This document shows, piece after piece, positions 53,439 to 62,823 of a DNA stretch of 64,000 nt (position 1 is its first letter; each line of letters begins with the position of its first letter). Position numbers and translations under genes: made by a program. The notes below the pieces were generated by a model. It made no database searches, was not told the origin of the DNA, and was given only the letters and a program-made list of their open reading frames with translations. This DNA comes from Hymenobacter sp. DG25B. Its GTDB lineage: Bacteria; Bacteroidota; Bacteroidia; Cytophagales; Hymenobacteraceae. The stretch spans positions 62,001-126,000 of the forward strand of contig NZ_CP010057.1 of the NCBI RefSeq assembly GCF_000801315.1, given 5' to 3'.

Positions 53439-55888
53439 ATGAGAGTTCTGATTTTACTTACCCTGCTGCTTTCTACCCTCGGGGCCGGGGCGCAGTCGAT
53501 GCCCGGCATGGCCATGCCGAAAGAGAAGGAGCCTTACCTCACCCAATCGGCACCGCCGGATAGGCAGGCGCAGGGCACCGTCGTCATGCCCCGCGCCAGC
53601 TACGTGGGCAAACGGGTCGAATACGACCTGTACGTGGCCGACCGGATGGTCAACTTCACCGGCAAAATGCGTCACGCCATCGGCATCAACGGCCAGATTC
53701 CGGCCCCCACGCTGCGCTTTAACGAGGGCGACACCGCCGTTATCCGGGTCCACAACCAAATGGCGATGGAAACTTCCGTGCACTGGCACGGCCTGCTGGT
53801 GCCCAACCAATATGATGGCGTGCCCTACCTGACCACGGCCCCCATTAAGCCCGGCACGGTACACACCTACACGTTTCCGCTGCGCCAAAGCGGCACCTAC
53901 TGGTACCACTCCCACACCATGGTGCAGGAGCAGTCGGGCCTCTACGGCTCCATCGTGGTGCAGCCCAAGGAAATTCAGTATCAGCTGAAAGAGTACGTGC
54001 TGGTGCTCTCCGACTGGACCGACCACCGGCCCACGGAAGTGCTGCGCTACCTCAAGCGGGCCGGCGAGTGGTTTGCCGTGCAGAAAGGCGCGACCCAGAG
54101 CTACGGTGAGGCCCTGGCCGCCGGCTACTTCAAGGATAAGCTCAAGCAGGAGTGGCAGCGGATGCCGGCCATGGACGTAGCCGACGTGTTCTACAACAAG
54201 TTCCTGATGAACGGGCAGGAGCTGAGCTACTTCAAGGATGCCCAGCCCGGCGAGGTGGTGCGCCTGCGCGTCATCAACGGCAGTTCCTCCTCTTACTTCA
54301 AGCTGCAGTACGCCGGCGGGCCGATGCAGGTCATCGCGGCCGATGGCATCAACGTGGAGCCCTTCCCGACCAGCAAGCTGGAAATTGCCACCGCCGAAAC
54401 CTACGACCTGCTCATCACTGTACCCGCGATGGGCGCGGCCGAGCTGCGGGCCACCTCCTCCGACGTGTCGGGCTACACCTCCGGCTATTTCGGGCAGGGC
54501 GAGCCGATGCGCACCCCCGACCTGCCCAAGCTCAACTACTTCCAGATGACGCGGGAGATGAACAGCATGGGCAACATGAGCGGCATGAAGATGGGCGGGG
54601 CCGGCCAGATGGGCCCGAAAGGCGCGGCGGCCCCGGCCGGTGGCGACATGAAAGGCATGGACATGAGCGGCGGTCAGGCCGCAAAGGCTCCCGCTGCTAA
54701 GGCCGAAGCCCCCATGGCGGGCATGGACATGCAGCAGGGCACCGCACCGGCCACCTCCACCGCCCGCCCCGCAACCGCCCGCTGAACCAGCAGGAAAAGG
54801 GCGGCATGGGCATGGGCAGCCTGCAGGATTCGGGCAGCATGGGCGGCATGGATATGAGCGGAATGGCCATGGGCGGCATGAGCGGCGACTTCAACTACAA
54901 CCAGCTGCGCGCCCTGCACCCCACCACCCTGGACTCGACCAGGCAGTGGCGGGAAATCCATCTCAGCCTGACCGGCAACATGCTACGCTACGTCTGGTCG
55001 TTCGACAACAAAACCCTGTCCGAGTCCGACAACATTCCCATCCGCAAGGGCGAAAACGTGCGCATGGTTTTTCAGAATATGACCATGATGCGCCACCCGC
55101 TGCACCTGCACGGGCACTTCTTCCGCCTCGTGAACGCGCAGGGGGCGTATTCGCCCATGAAGCACACGTTTGATATTCAGTCGATGGGCAAGGTCACCAT
55201 CGAGTTCGATGCCAACGAGGACCAGGACTGGTTTTTCCACTGCCACACCCTCTACCACATGATGTCGGGCATGGCCCGCGTCATCAGCTACGAAGGCAGC
55301 CCCCAGAACGAGTACGCCCGCACGGGCTACCGCCACCTCAAGCGCGAGGACAACAAGCTCTACCCCTGGGCCGATTTGGCGGTGCATTCGCAGGGCAGCT
55401 TCCTGGAAGCCAACCTTTCCAACAACAAGAACGCGCTCGAATTTGAGGGCCGGGTAAACTACCAGGGCAACTACGAAACCGAAACCCACCTGCTGCGCTA
55501 CCTTGATAAGCGGCAGTTTCTGGCCGCCTTCGTGGGCTACGACCTGCGCGACAACAAAACCCTGCGCTCGCCGTCGGATACCGAGGGCGGCAACCGCCGG
55601 ACGGCGGAGAACAACCGCAACTTCCGCCGGCAGGCCGAAGTCGGCGTGTACTACCTGCTGCCCCTGCTCGTGCGCGCCGAGCTGCGTACCGACCTCACCG
55701 GCCAGCTGCGGGCCCAACTGGAGCGCCGCGATATACCCCTGAGCAACAACGTATTTATGGACATCCGGGGCAATACCGACCGGGAATTCACCCTCGGCTT
55801 CCGCTACATGGTCAGCAAGTACGCCTCGCTCAGCACCAACTACGACAACCAGTACGGCTGGGGCGCGGGCCTCACGTTTCATTATTAA
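53439..55888 (+). pseudogene. Multicopper oxidase fused to CopB-like barrel, single-base frameshift
   Basis: Two frames join near 54780. The first contains the oxidase N-terminus with HWHG (115-118) and HSHT (157-160), and a Met-rich region with MSGMKMG and GMDMSGG; the second, from LNQQEKGGM, has HPLHLHGHFFRLV and DWFFHCHTLYHMM copper sites and continues into a barrel-like region of about 200 residues with a GWGAGLTFHY end resembling CopB. Restored length is 816 residues. It would oxidise Cu(I) in the periplasm; the barrel may anchor it at the outer membrane. The one-base loss may be an assembly error. Confidence 0.85.
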
Positions 55889-55917
55889 CCCATTTTTCCC
55901 TCACTTCCCTCCGCGTT

Positions 55918-56367
55918 ATGAACAAGGGCAGCTACTCCAAATTCTTCCTGATGCTCGCCGCATCGTTCGTCGTGATGCACCTCATCACCTACCTGAACAC
56001 CTACGAGTGGGACCATATCTATCCCAGCATCAACCGCTTCTACATGACCACGCTCATGGTGTCGGCCATGGGCCTGCTCATGCTGGGCTTCATGGCCCAG
56101 ATGTACCCCGACAAGGGCAAAAACCGTTTGATAGCCCTGGGCTGCGTGGCCGTGTTTGGGGGGGCGCTGGCCATGCTGCGCAGCCAGGCGCTGGTGAATG
56201 ACACGCGCTTCATGGAATCGATGATTCCGCACCACTCCATTGCCATTCTGGTCAGCGAGCGGGCTACCATCAAAGACCCCGAAGTGCGCACGTTGGCCGA
56301 TAGCATCATCAGCGCCCAGAAGCGCGAGATTGGCCAGATGAAGCGCATGCTGCACCGGCTGCAGTAG
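55918..56367 (+). CDS. DUF305 membrane protein
   Basis: A 149-residue protein with three hydrophobic segments in the first two thirds (KFFLMLAASFVVMHLITYL, LMVSAMGLLMLGFMAQM) and a DUF305 motif, MIPHHSIAILVSERATI, then SIISAQKREIGQMKRML, near the C-terminus. It is probably an inner-membrane metal-handling protein, co-transcribed with the oxidase (29-base gap). Confidence 0.8.
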   Translation: MNKGSYSKFFLMLAASFVVMHLITYLNTYEWDHIYPSINRFYMTTLMVSAMGLLMLGFMAQMYPDKGKNRLIALGCVAVFGGALAMLRSQALVNDTRFMESMIPHHSIAILVSERATIKDPEVRTLADSIISAQKREIGQMKRMLHRLQ

Positions 56368-56455
56368 GGTTGTCGGCACCTTAGGTACTCAGGCTCCGCC
56401 AGCCAAGGCCAGACCTCGGCGTTCGGCCCGTAGCCGGTTTACCATAAGCCCAACT

Positions 56456-57235
56456 ATGCCCCCATTGCTGGTTTTTCGCCTCATTCCATACGTGGCCGCT
56501 GCTCTGACCCTGGTGCTGGCTGGTTGCCGGTCGGCGGTTATTGTCCCGCAGTTTTCAGCTGCCGCCGGGTACCGTGCCCCGCTGCCAGCCCAGCGCTTCG
56601 ACACGGTAGCGGCTGGCACCGCCCACAACTGTGCCACCACCCCGCAGCGGCGGATAAATGCGGAGGCTTGGCCCCGGGTCGTGCGCCCGCCGGACCACGC
56701 GACCAGCAAGAAACAGGAGCCAGTTGGTAAGCCAGGCAGGAGGTATCCCAAAGCAGCGACCGGGGATACCGCACGCAGCTCACCCCAGCTGGTGGCACCG
56801 CGCCAGCCGCGCAAGCCACCCTCATTCAAACTATTCAGCGCCCAAACGCTGGTGCACTACAGCCTGCACTTTGCTTTCCCGGCCGTGTTGGCGCTGGTGT
56901 TTTTTCCCTTGATGTGGCAAACGGCTTACCTGATTATGCTGGCCACGATGCTCATTGACCTGGACCACCTGCTGGCCAAACCCATCTTCGAACCGCGGCG
57001 CTGCAGCATCGGGTATCATCCGCTGCACTCTTTTTACGCCGTGCCGGTGTACGCCTTGCTGCTGCTGCTGCCCGCCACGCAAATTGTCGCCGTGGGCATT
57101 CTGTTCCACCTGTTCACGGATACGGTGGATTGCCTGTGGAGCTTCCGCCACTGCCACGAGTGCTACCTCAACTCCCGAATCTATGCCGTGCGCAGCTGGG
57201 TGCGGAAGCGATTGGGCCGGAAGGCAATGGATTAG
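56456..57235 (+). CDS. Lipoprotein-like N-terminus fused to DUF6122 membrane domain
   Basis: A 259-residue protein. The first 20 residues are a lipoprotein signal (LTLVLAGC); a basic Pro/Arg-rich linker follows (about 75-120), then the DUF6122-like domain: LVHYSLHFAFPAVLALVFFP, ATMLIDLDHLLAKPIF, RRCSIGYHPLHSFYAV and FHLFTDTVDCLW. The His/Asp residues suggest metal binding at a membrane site. The combination is unusual; the lipoprotein part may be a fusion or an error in start choice. No operon partner is obvious. Confidence 0.7.
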   Translation: MPPLLVFRLIPYVAAALTLVLAGCRSAVIVPQFSAAAGYRAPLPAQRFDTVAAGTAHNCATTPQRRINAEAWPRVVRPPDHATSKKQEPVGKPGRRYPKAATGDTARSSPQLVAPRQPRKPPSFKLFSAQTLVHYSLHFAFPAVLALVFFPLMWQTAYLIMLATMLIDLDHLLAKPIFEPRRCSIGYHPLHSFYAVPVYALLLLLPATQIVAVGILFHLFTDTVDCLWSFRHCHECYLNSRIYAVRSWVRKRLGRKAMD

Positions 57236-57236
57236 C

Positions 57237-58163
57237 CTATTTGCACGCCTGCACCAGCGCCGTCACGCTCAGCGTGGCCGTGGCATCGGTGGTGTAGTTG
57301 TCGTTGTTGACGCACACGAACAGTTGGCGGGTGCCGGGTGGCAAGGTAATGGGCCGGGTTTCCTGGGGTGTATTCAACGCGGCGCGCAGGCAGGCCTGGG
57401 CGTTCGCAATGGTGCCTTTGGTGGCCAGAAACTGGTCGGCAGCTGCCGGGTCGGCGGTGATGTACCAGTGGCACTTGGTGCTGACCGTGGGCGGAGCGTT
57501 ATTGCCCTGCCTGGTCAGGGCCGAGGCCGCGGTGCCCAGCAGGGCCGGGGCGGCCGTCCCGCCGCTGCCCACCACGGCGGCCACGGCCAGCGCCGTGGAC
57601 CACGACACCGGCGGCTGCCCCTCGTCGCGCACATCAAGTTTATAAACAATGCCCACCGTGCCGTCGGGAATATCCACCGTGAACACCTTGCGGCTGGTGT
57701 GCATGCAGTTGCTGCAATGAATGGTGGCATTGCTCAGCGGCAGCGCGTCCTGCATTACCGAGCGGCACTTGATTTCGCGGCCGTCTTCGCGCCAGCTTTT
57801 GTAGTCCGCCTGCTGCTGGCCGTTTACGTAGGTGCCGCGAAAGCTGGGCTGGCCGTTTTGATGCCAGCCGCAGCAAATACCCGTGGGTTTGTCAGGGCCT
57901 TCGCTGGCCAGCTTGCCTTCCCACTGTTTCTTCCACGAAGGGTAATAATAGTTGCGCACGGTTCCTATGGCTTTACCCGCCGCGTCGTGGTGGGCAATCC
58001 GGGCATAGGCTACCTCCTCCAAGGTTTCGGTGCGCTCCCAGTCGCGGTCGAAATACACGGTATCGGCGGGGGGCAAACTCACGGCCGCCGGCTTGGGCCG
58101 TTGGGCCAGCGCGGGCAGGCAAAACAGAAAGAACAGGGCGTAAAGAGCGTAGTGTTTTATCAT
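57237..58163 (-). CDS. Secreted MORN-repeat-like protein
   Basis: A 308-residue protein with a signal peptide (YALFFLFCLPALAQ). The middle has a MORN/YwqK-type repeat (GWHQNGQPSFRGTYVNGQQQ, WREDGREIKCRS), and further Cys residues (TIHCSNCMHTS). Function is unknown; YwqK-type proteins are associated with envelope structures. It is convergent with the DUF6122 gene (1-base gap). Confidence 0.65.
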   Translation of the reverse strand: MIKHYALYALFFLFCLPALAQRPKPAAVSLPPADTVYFDRDWERTETLEEVAYARIAHHDAAGKAIGTVRNYYYPSWKKQWEGKLASEGPDKPTGICCGWHQNGQPSFRGTYVNGQQQADYKSWREDGREIKCRSVMQDALPLSNATIHCSNCMHTSRKVFTVDIPDGTVGIVYKLDVRDEGQPPVSWSTALAVAAVVGSGGTAAPALLGTAASALTRQGNNAPPTVSTKCHWYITADPAAADQFLATKGTIANAQACLRAALNTPQETRPITLPPGTRQLFVCVNNDNYTTDATATLSVTALVQACK

Positions 58164-58452
58164 CGTATGAAAGCAGGTAGAATTAAGCGGATTGCGGTCG
58201 GTAAATATAGCAGTCTGTTTTTTTGGATAGTATGCCTGGCCGACCTCCGGGGTTAAGCCCGCCCTAATGGAGATGCCGGGCGGCCGAACTGGTTTGCTGG
58301 CTGCCGGGCGGACCTGATTAAGGTCACGCAGAATGGCGGTATTAATCATGGTGGCAGGACGGCTCCGCTGCGACTTTTACTTGGTCTTGCAATACCGCTC
58401 AAGCCATCTCCACAGTAGCATTTGCAGAGCCCACTCTTCACTGTTTCCGACC

Positions 58453-59042
58453 ATGCGAACCGCCTTCTTCTTACTTATGGGTTTGCTTTCGACGGCCGAT
58501 TGCATGGCGCAAACGGCTCCGCTGGGCGGTGGACTTTATAAATCCGCCGAGGACTTTCGTCAGCACCGCCTCACGCTGGCGGTGAACTGCCAGACTGAAA
58601 CCCATAAGCTGCGCCTGCACGAATTCAGTGGCAAGCCTTACGTGACGGTCGTGCACGGGGGCAAACCCTACCAGGTAGCCAAAGACAGCCTGTTCGGCTA
58701 CCGCGACTGCGACGGGCACGAGTACCGGTTCGCGGCACGCAACGAGCATTACCCCATCCTGAATCCCGGCGAGGAATTGCTGCTTTATAAGGTAGAACAG
58801 CCCGCCGTGGGGAAGAACCCTGGCTCCGTGCGGCTGTATTTCAGCCCGACGGCCGCCGCGCCCATTCAGCCCCTGACGCGGCTGGCCGTCAAACAGGCCT
58901 TCCCGACAACCACCGCTTTCATGATTTGCTCGATGCTCAGCTCCCGCCGGGTACTGACCTGACCGCCTACGACCAGATGCACCACATGACCAAACTCAAC
59001 TGGCTGCTGCGGCAAAGCCGGCCGCAAACGTCGGCGCAATAA
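58453..59042 (+). pseudogene. Small secreted protein with a single-base frameshift
   Basis: Signal peptide (LLMGLLSTADCMAQ), then a domain with GGLYKSAEDFRQHRLTLAVN and GYRDCDGHEYRF. The frame stops at 58962. One base added near 58907 (TTCCCGACAACC) restores a continuation FPDNHRFHDLLDAQLPPGTDLTAYDQMHHMTKLNWLLRQ to a stop at 59040-59042. The extension has a natural composition, so the frameshift is well supported. Restored length is 196 residues. Function is not known. Confidence 0.7.
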
Positions 59043-59163
59043 GGCGAAGTGCGGGCGGAAGATGTCACACTATTTCCCGTGCGTTAAAAAGGTAGTAAGT
59101 CCGAAGCGTTTTGCACAAGCACAACAGGCCGGCCCTCATAATTGGATTGTCCGCTTTCTCAAG

Positions 59164-59204
59164 AAACTTAGGTTCCATAATAGTTAATTATCGGACCTAA
59201 GTTT
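59164..59204. other. Palindromic candidate recombination core site
   Basis: AAACTTAGGT (59164-59173) and ACCTAAGTTT (59195-59204) are perfect 10-base arms of a 41-base imperfect palindrome with inner arms ATAAT and ATTAT (16 of 20 pairs). The layout suits a tyrosine recombinase core. It lies 55 bases upstream of the recombinase start and overlaps its probable promoter (TACCTTTG at 59209-59216). Confidence 0.55.
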
Positions 59205-59237
59205 TGACTACCTTTGGAGCGCACTTGCAGCCCCATA

Positions 59238-59253
59238 TTTTGCAATTGCAAAA
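59238..59253. promoter_or_regulatory. 16-base perfect palindrome before the recombinase start
   Basis: TTTTGCAATTGCAAAA, 7 bases before ATG 59260. It could be an operator or a translational control site for the recombinase gene. Confidence 0.4.
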
Positions 59254-59259
59254 AACCAG

Positions 59260-60267
59260 ATGGTACCAACGGGAAAGAAGAACCTACCGGCCGTGACCGG
59301 TGAGCTGCCGGCCCTGGCGCTGGCCAACGACCTGGCCGGGCAAGTCGCGCCCAACGTCGGGCGCTACCTGACCCTGGGCCTCGAAGGCGCGGACAACACC
59401 CGCCTGGCGTACTCGGCCGACCTGCGCAGCTACGAAGCCTTCTGCGCCGCGCACGAGTTCACGCCTTGGCCGGCCGCCGTGGCCACGCTCGCCAGCTACG
59501 TGGCGCACCTGGCCGACATCCCGCGCAAGCTGGCCACCATCAACCGGCACCTGGCCGCCATCGAGAAAAACCATCAGCTGCTCGGGCTGCCCTCCGCCAT
59601 CAGCGCGCCGGCGCTGGACGTACTACGCAAGGGCGTGGCCCGCGCCGTGGGCAAAAAGCAGAAGCAGGCCCCGGCCTTCTCGGTCGCTCATCTCAAAAAG
59701 TGCATTGCCGAGCTGGACCTGACCCGGCCGGAAGGCGTACGCGCCCGCGCACTATTATTAATAGGCTTCACCGGAGCCTTTCGCCGCTCCGAGCTGGTGG
59801 GCCTGAACTTGGAGCATATCGAGCTGACCGATGCCGCCCTCATTCTAAGTTTGCCCAAAAGCAAAACCAACCAGGCCGGGGAGTTGGAGCAAAAAGCCGT
59901 TTTCTACGCTTCCAACCCGCTGTTCTGTCCCATCCGGGCCTACAAGGCCTGGGTGGAGCTGCTGGGTGAGCGCACCGAGGGGCCGGTGTTCGTGTCGCTC
60001 TCGCGGGGCAAAACCGGTGAAGCGGGCACTCCCTCACGTCGGCGGCTGTCGGACCGGCGCGTGAACCTGCTGGTGAAGGAGCACCTGGGTGAGAAGTATT
60101 CAGCTCACTCGCTGCGCGCCTCGTTCATCACCACGGCCAAGCTCAACGGGCAGTCCAACGAGTTTATCAAAAACCAGACAAAGCAGAAAACCGACGCCAT
60201 GATTAGCCGCTACTCCCGGCTCGACGACATCATTGCCTATAACGCGGCCCACTCGCTGGGTTTGTAA
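59260..60267 (+). CDS. Tyrosine recombinase/integrase
   Basis: A 335-residue recombinase with an N-terminal SAM-like domain and a catalytic domain: GAFRRSELVGL (Arg near 174), HSLRASFIT (His-x-x-Arg near 283-286) and ISRYSR (Tyr near 318). The usual second His before the Tyr (TGH) is replaced (QTKQK). It would act at the palindrome just upstream. A Tn3-type transposase fragment 2 kb downstream suggests a TnpI-like resolvase role, but an integrase role is equally possible. Confidence 0.85.
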   Translation: MVPTGKKNLPAVTGELPALALANDLAGQVAPNVGRYLTLGLEGADNTRLAYSADLRSYEAFCAAHEFTPWPAAVATLASYVAHLADIPRKLATINRHLAAIEKNHQLLGLPSAISAPALDVLRKGVARAVGKKQKQAPAFSVAHLKKCIAELDLTRPEGVRARALLLIGFTGAFRRSELVGLNLEHIELTDAALILSLPKSKTNQAGELEQKAVFYASNPLFCPIRAYKAWVELLGERTEGPVFVSLSRGKTGEAGTPSRRRLSDRRVNLLVKEHLGEKYSAHSLRASFITTAKLNGQSNEFIKNQTKQKTDAMISRYSRLDDIIAYNAAHSLGL

Positions 60268-60291
60268 CTTGGCACACCTATTATATAAGGT

Positions 60292-60663
60292 ATGGAAAAC
60301 CTGCTTCAGCCCCGGCACCCGCTTGATAAATTTCACCAGTCGCAGCTGGACTTTCTAGCTGCCCTGCCGGAAGAGCAGCGGATAGAGCACGCCCGCCTGT
60401 TTCGGCTGGGCAATGCCAGCTACCGCTACCAGCAGCAGGCCGTAGGCGAAATCACTGAGGCCGACTACCTGGACTGGCTTGAAGGCCTACCGGCTAAGAT
60501 GCGCCGCGTGGTCGAGCAGGAAGGCTTCGAGCAAAGCAAAAGTAGCCTGGCGTTGCGGCGGCACACGCTGGAACGGCGCGACCAGGGCTACTCCGCCTTC
60601 ATGCAGGCCATCTTGTCGCCTGAAGACTGGGCCTACCAACAAAGCGTAATCACGGAATCATGA
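60292..60663 (+). CDS. Hypothetical protein downstream of the recombinase
   Basis: A 123-residue mostly helical protein (FHQSQLDFLAALPEEQRIEHARL) with no recognised domain. It follows the recombinase by 24 bases and overlaps the next gene by 4 bases (ATGA), so it is probably in one operon with both. Confidence 0.6.
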   Translation: MENLLQPRHPLDKFHQSQLDFLAALPEEQRIEHARLFRLGNASYRYQQQAVGEITEADYLDWLEGLPAKMRRVVEQEGFEQSKSSLALRRHTLERRDQGYSAFMQAILSPEDWAYQQSVITES

Positions 60664-61040
60664 ATTGCCCTGCTCCCCTCGCCGCGGCGCTGCAAGCGGT
60701 GGCCGCCGGCCTGCCCGACGCCAAGAACCATTACTTTCTGAAAGCCAACTATTACGACCACGTCGAAGACAACGAAGATGGCGACGACCCTGCGCGGTGG
60801 TGGCTGGCCGTTATGTGGCTCAACGAGGAAACGACGCGCAACCTTGAGTTGGGGGCCGATGAACTGCGACTGGATGTTCTGCTCGACGGCCGCCGCCTCG
60901 CCGACTGGACGCGGGTGAGCATTCCCTACTCCGAAGTCTGGGACGTGCTGCACCAACGCACGAAGGGTAGCCCCAACCCCAATGGCTGGGCTACTCTCTA
61001 TTACGACCACGCGGCCATGCGCATGCCCCCGGTGGGCTAG
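60660..61040 (+). CDS. Hypothetical protein, third gene of the recombinase operon
   Basis: A 126-residue acidic protein (NHYFLKANYYDHVEDNEDGD, WWLAVMWLNEETTRN). No family was recognised. It overlaps the preceding gene by 4 bases at its start and the convergent DUF932 gene by 4 bases at its end. Confidence 0.6.
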   Translation: MNCPAPLAAALQAVAAGLPDAKNHYFLKANYYDHVEDNEDGDDPARWWLAVMWLNEETTRNLELGADELRLDVLLDGRRLADWTRVSIPYSEVWDVLHQRTKGSPNPNGWATLYYDHAAMRMPPVG

Positions 61041-62074
61041 GTCAGGGCCAGCGTGGCCAACTGATGAAACGCGGCCTCGTCCAGCCGGAACCGGTCGCTG
61101 ATGGAAAGCGAGCTACGGCTGTTGAACAGCGCGTGGTTCACGGCATTGTAGGCCAGCCACAGGTTAGCGGGCGTTTCCAGCAGCCGCATTTCCTCGGCCA
61201 AACGGTCCATGGCATTGCGGGCCAGCATTTTCGGCAAGCCGCTCTCGGTAATGACCGTAGCCAGGTTTTCCGGCGTGGGGCGTTTGGCTAGCTCCTTGTA
61301 GACCCCGATGGTCGGAGTTAGCGAGTTGGTTTGGCTTTGGAAGGCGGTAAAGATGCTGGCCAGCTGCTTTTTAAACACCTCCAGGTTGAGGCCTTTGTGG
61401 TGAAACTTCTTATCCACCAGCACTTCCTGCTCGCGCTGCACCTGGCGGCCCGTCAGCACGACCAGCTCGGCATCCTTGATTTTAAGCGCGTCCTTAAACT
61501 TCTTCGGTTTGCCGTTCAGCAGCCAGGCTAAGTATTGGTCGAAGCTCATGTAGTCATCAGCCCAGCCCATCAGGCCGTTGGTGCACACCTGCCGGTAATA
61601 GCTCACCCGCATTTTCGAGGTCGTGCCCGTCTCAATGTGTTCCTTTAACGCCGTGCCTTGCAGCGAGAACGGCGTTTTCCCTGAGTAAGAGTTGTTAATA
61701 ATCATCGACTTATAAAGCCGGTCCACCACTTTGGTATTCGCCGTGCTCGATGCGATATTGACTTCGTCGGGCAGAATCAAGTTGATGGAAAATTCCCCCT
61801 GTGGCGTAAAACTGGCATCAATGGTGTGCCCTGGCAGGTACAACTCAGCGGCCTCGCGCAGGACCTCGTTTTTAATCAGGCTGTACTCACCGCTCTGCAT
61901 GGCGAAGATATTCTTCGTCCCATCCGGCAATTCCCCCACGATGGCCTGCTTGCGGTCCGTGGGCACGATGCGGTAGCCAGTCGGGAGTAAGGTTTCTAAC
62001 GGTACGGCGGCAACGGGGAAACAAAGGGCATCCCATGTTTGGGACCGTTCCAGATTGATGCTTTGCTGGCTCAT
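61037..62074 (-). CDS. DUF932 family protein
   Basis: A 345-residue protein with DUF932-type features: an N-terminal domain with GYRIVPTDRKQAIV, FSINLILPDEVNI and MRVSYYRQVCTNGLMGW, and a helical C-terminus. DUF932 proteins are common on plasmids and phages, where their function is unknown. ATG 62074 was chosen over 62125. It is convergent with the 60660 gene. Confidence 0.75.
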   Translation of the reverse strand: MSQQSINLERSQTWDALCFPVAAVPLETLLPTGYRIVPTDRKQAIVGELPDGTKNIFAMQSGEYSLIKNEVLREAAELYLPGHTIDASFTPQGEFSINLILPDEVNIASSTANTKVVDRLYKSMIINNSYSGKTPFSLQGTALKEHIETGTTSKMRVSYYRQVCTNGLMGWADDYMSFDQYLAWLLNGKPKKFKDALKIKDAELVVLTGRQVQREQEVLVDKKFHHKGLNLEVFKKQLASIFTAFQSQTNSLTPTIGVYKELAKRPTPENLATVITESGLPKMLARNAMDRLAEEMRLLETPANLWLAYNAVNHALFNSRSSLSISDRFRLDEAAFHQLATLALT

Positions 62075-62266
62075 GGTGGCGGCTTTTATGGCTGATTTAT
62101 GGCCTTGGTTAAAAGTTTGGTACAAAAGTTAATCGGCGGCCTTGGCAGCGGCTGGCTTTCGGTGGGCGTGGATGACCACTTTACGGTGGCGTAAGTACTT
62201 ATAAAGGGTAACCTTCGTTTTAGTGAACAAGCCAGCTGGCTATTTTTAGGATTTCCTTCCTGCTCC

Positions 62267-62818
62267 ATGGCCCGCTACTTGTTTTTACTCGACGCGACCC
62301 AGCGCCGTGCCTTCGACCAGCCCCCTGTTTTCAATCCGCCCCAGCGGCAGCTCTTCTTTGCGTTGCCCGACTGGGCCACCCGGTCTCTGGCTACGCTGCT
62401 GGCCCCGCACAGCCGGGGCGGCTTCGTACTGCAGGTCGGCTACTTCAAGACGACGGGGTGCTTCTTTCCCGTGGACCGGTTCCTGGCGACTGACCAGGCG
62501 TACGTGCAGCAGCGTTACCACTTGGGAGCGGTGGAGTGGACGCGCTACGGCAAGGTCACCCGCTTTAACCACCAGCAGCAGATTCTGCAGCAATTCGGGG
62601 TTCCGCCCTTCGAGCAGGTCGAAGCCGCCGTGCGCCAGCAAGTGACGCATTTCGCCCGCCTATTAGGACCGCCTTTTTCCGTATCTATTCAGGCACTGTC
62701 CTGCCTGCTTTGGCTGAAATCATTTTCTCCGATGCTGACCCGAAGGCCCGTTGACCCGCTAAAAAGGCCATCCTGGAGGCCAGGCCAGCGCGGCGGCGGC
62801 GGGTTTCGCTACCTTTAA
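62267..62818 (+). pseudogene. Tn3-family transposase remnant (DUF4158 N-terminus only)
   Basis: Residues 1-135 match the N-terminal DUF4158 region of Tn3 transposases: DATQRRAFDQPPVFN, ATRSLATLLAPHSRGGFVLQ, VGYFKTTGCFFPVDRFL and EQVEAAVRQQVTHFARL. The rest of the roughly 950-residue enzyme is gone; homology ends near 62670 and the frame runs on as unrelated residues to 62818. No terminal inverted repeats were found nearby. Confidence 0.8.
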
Positions 62819-62823
62819 AGCGC

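Noticed and set aside
62100..62266. Tn3 terminal inverted repeat before the transposase remnant
   Set aside because: No GGGG-type terminus or matching second end could be found in the window.
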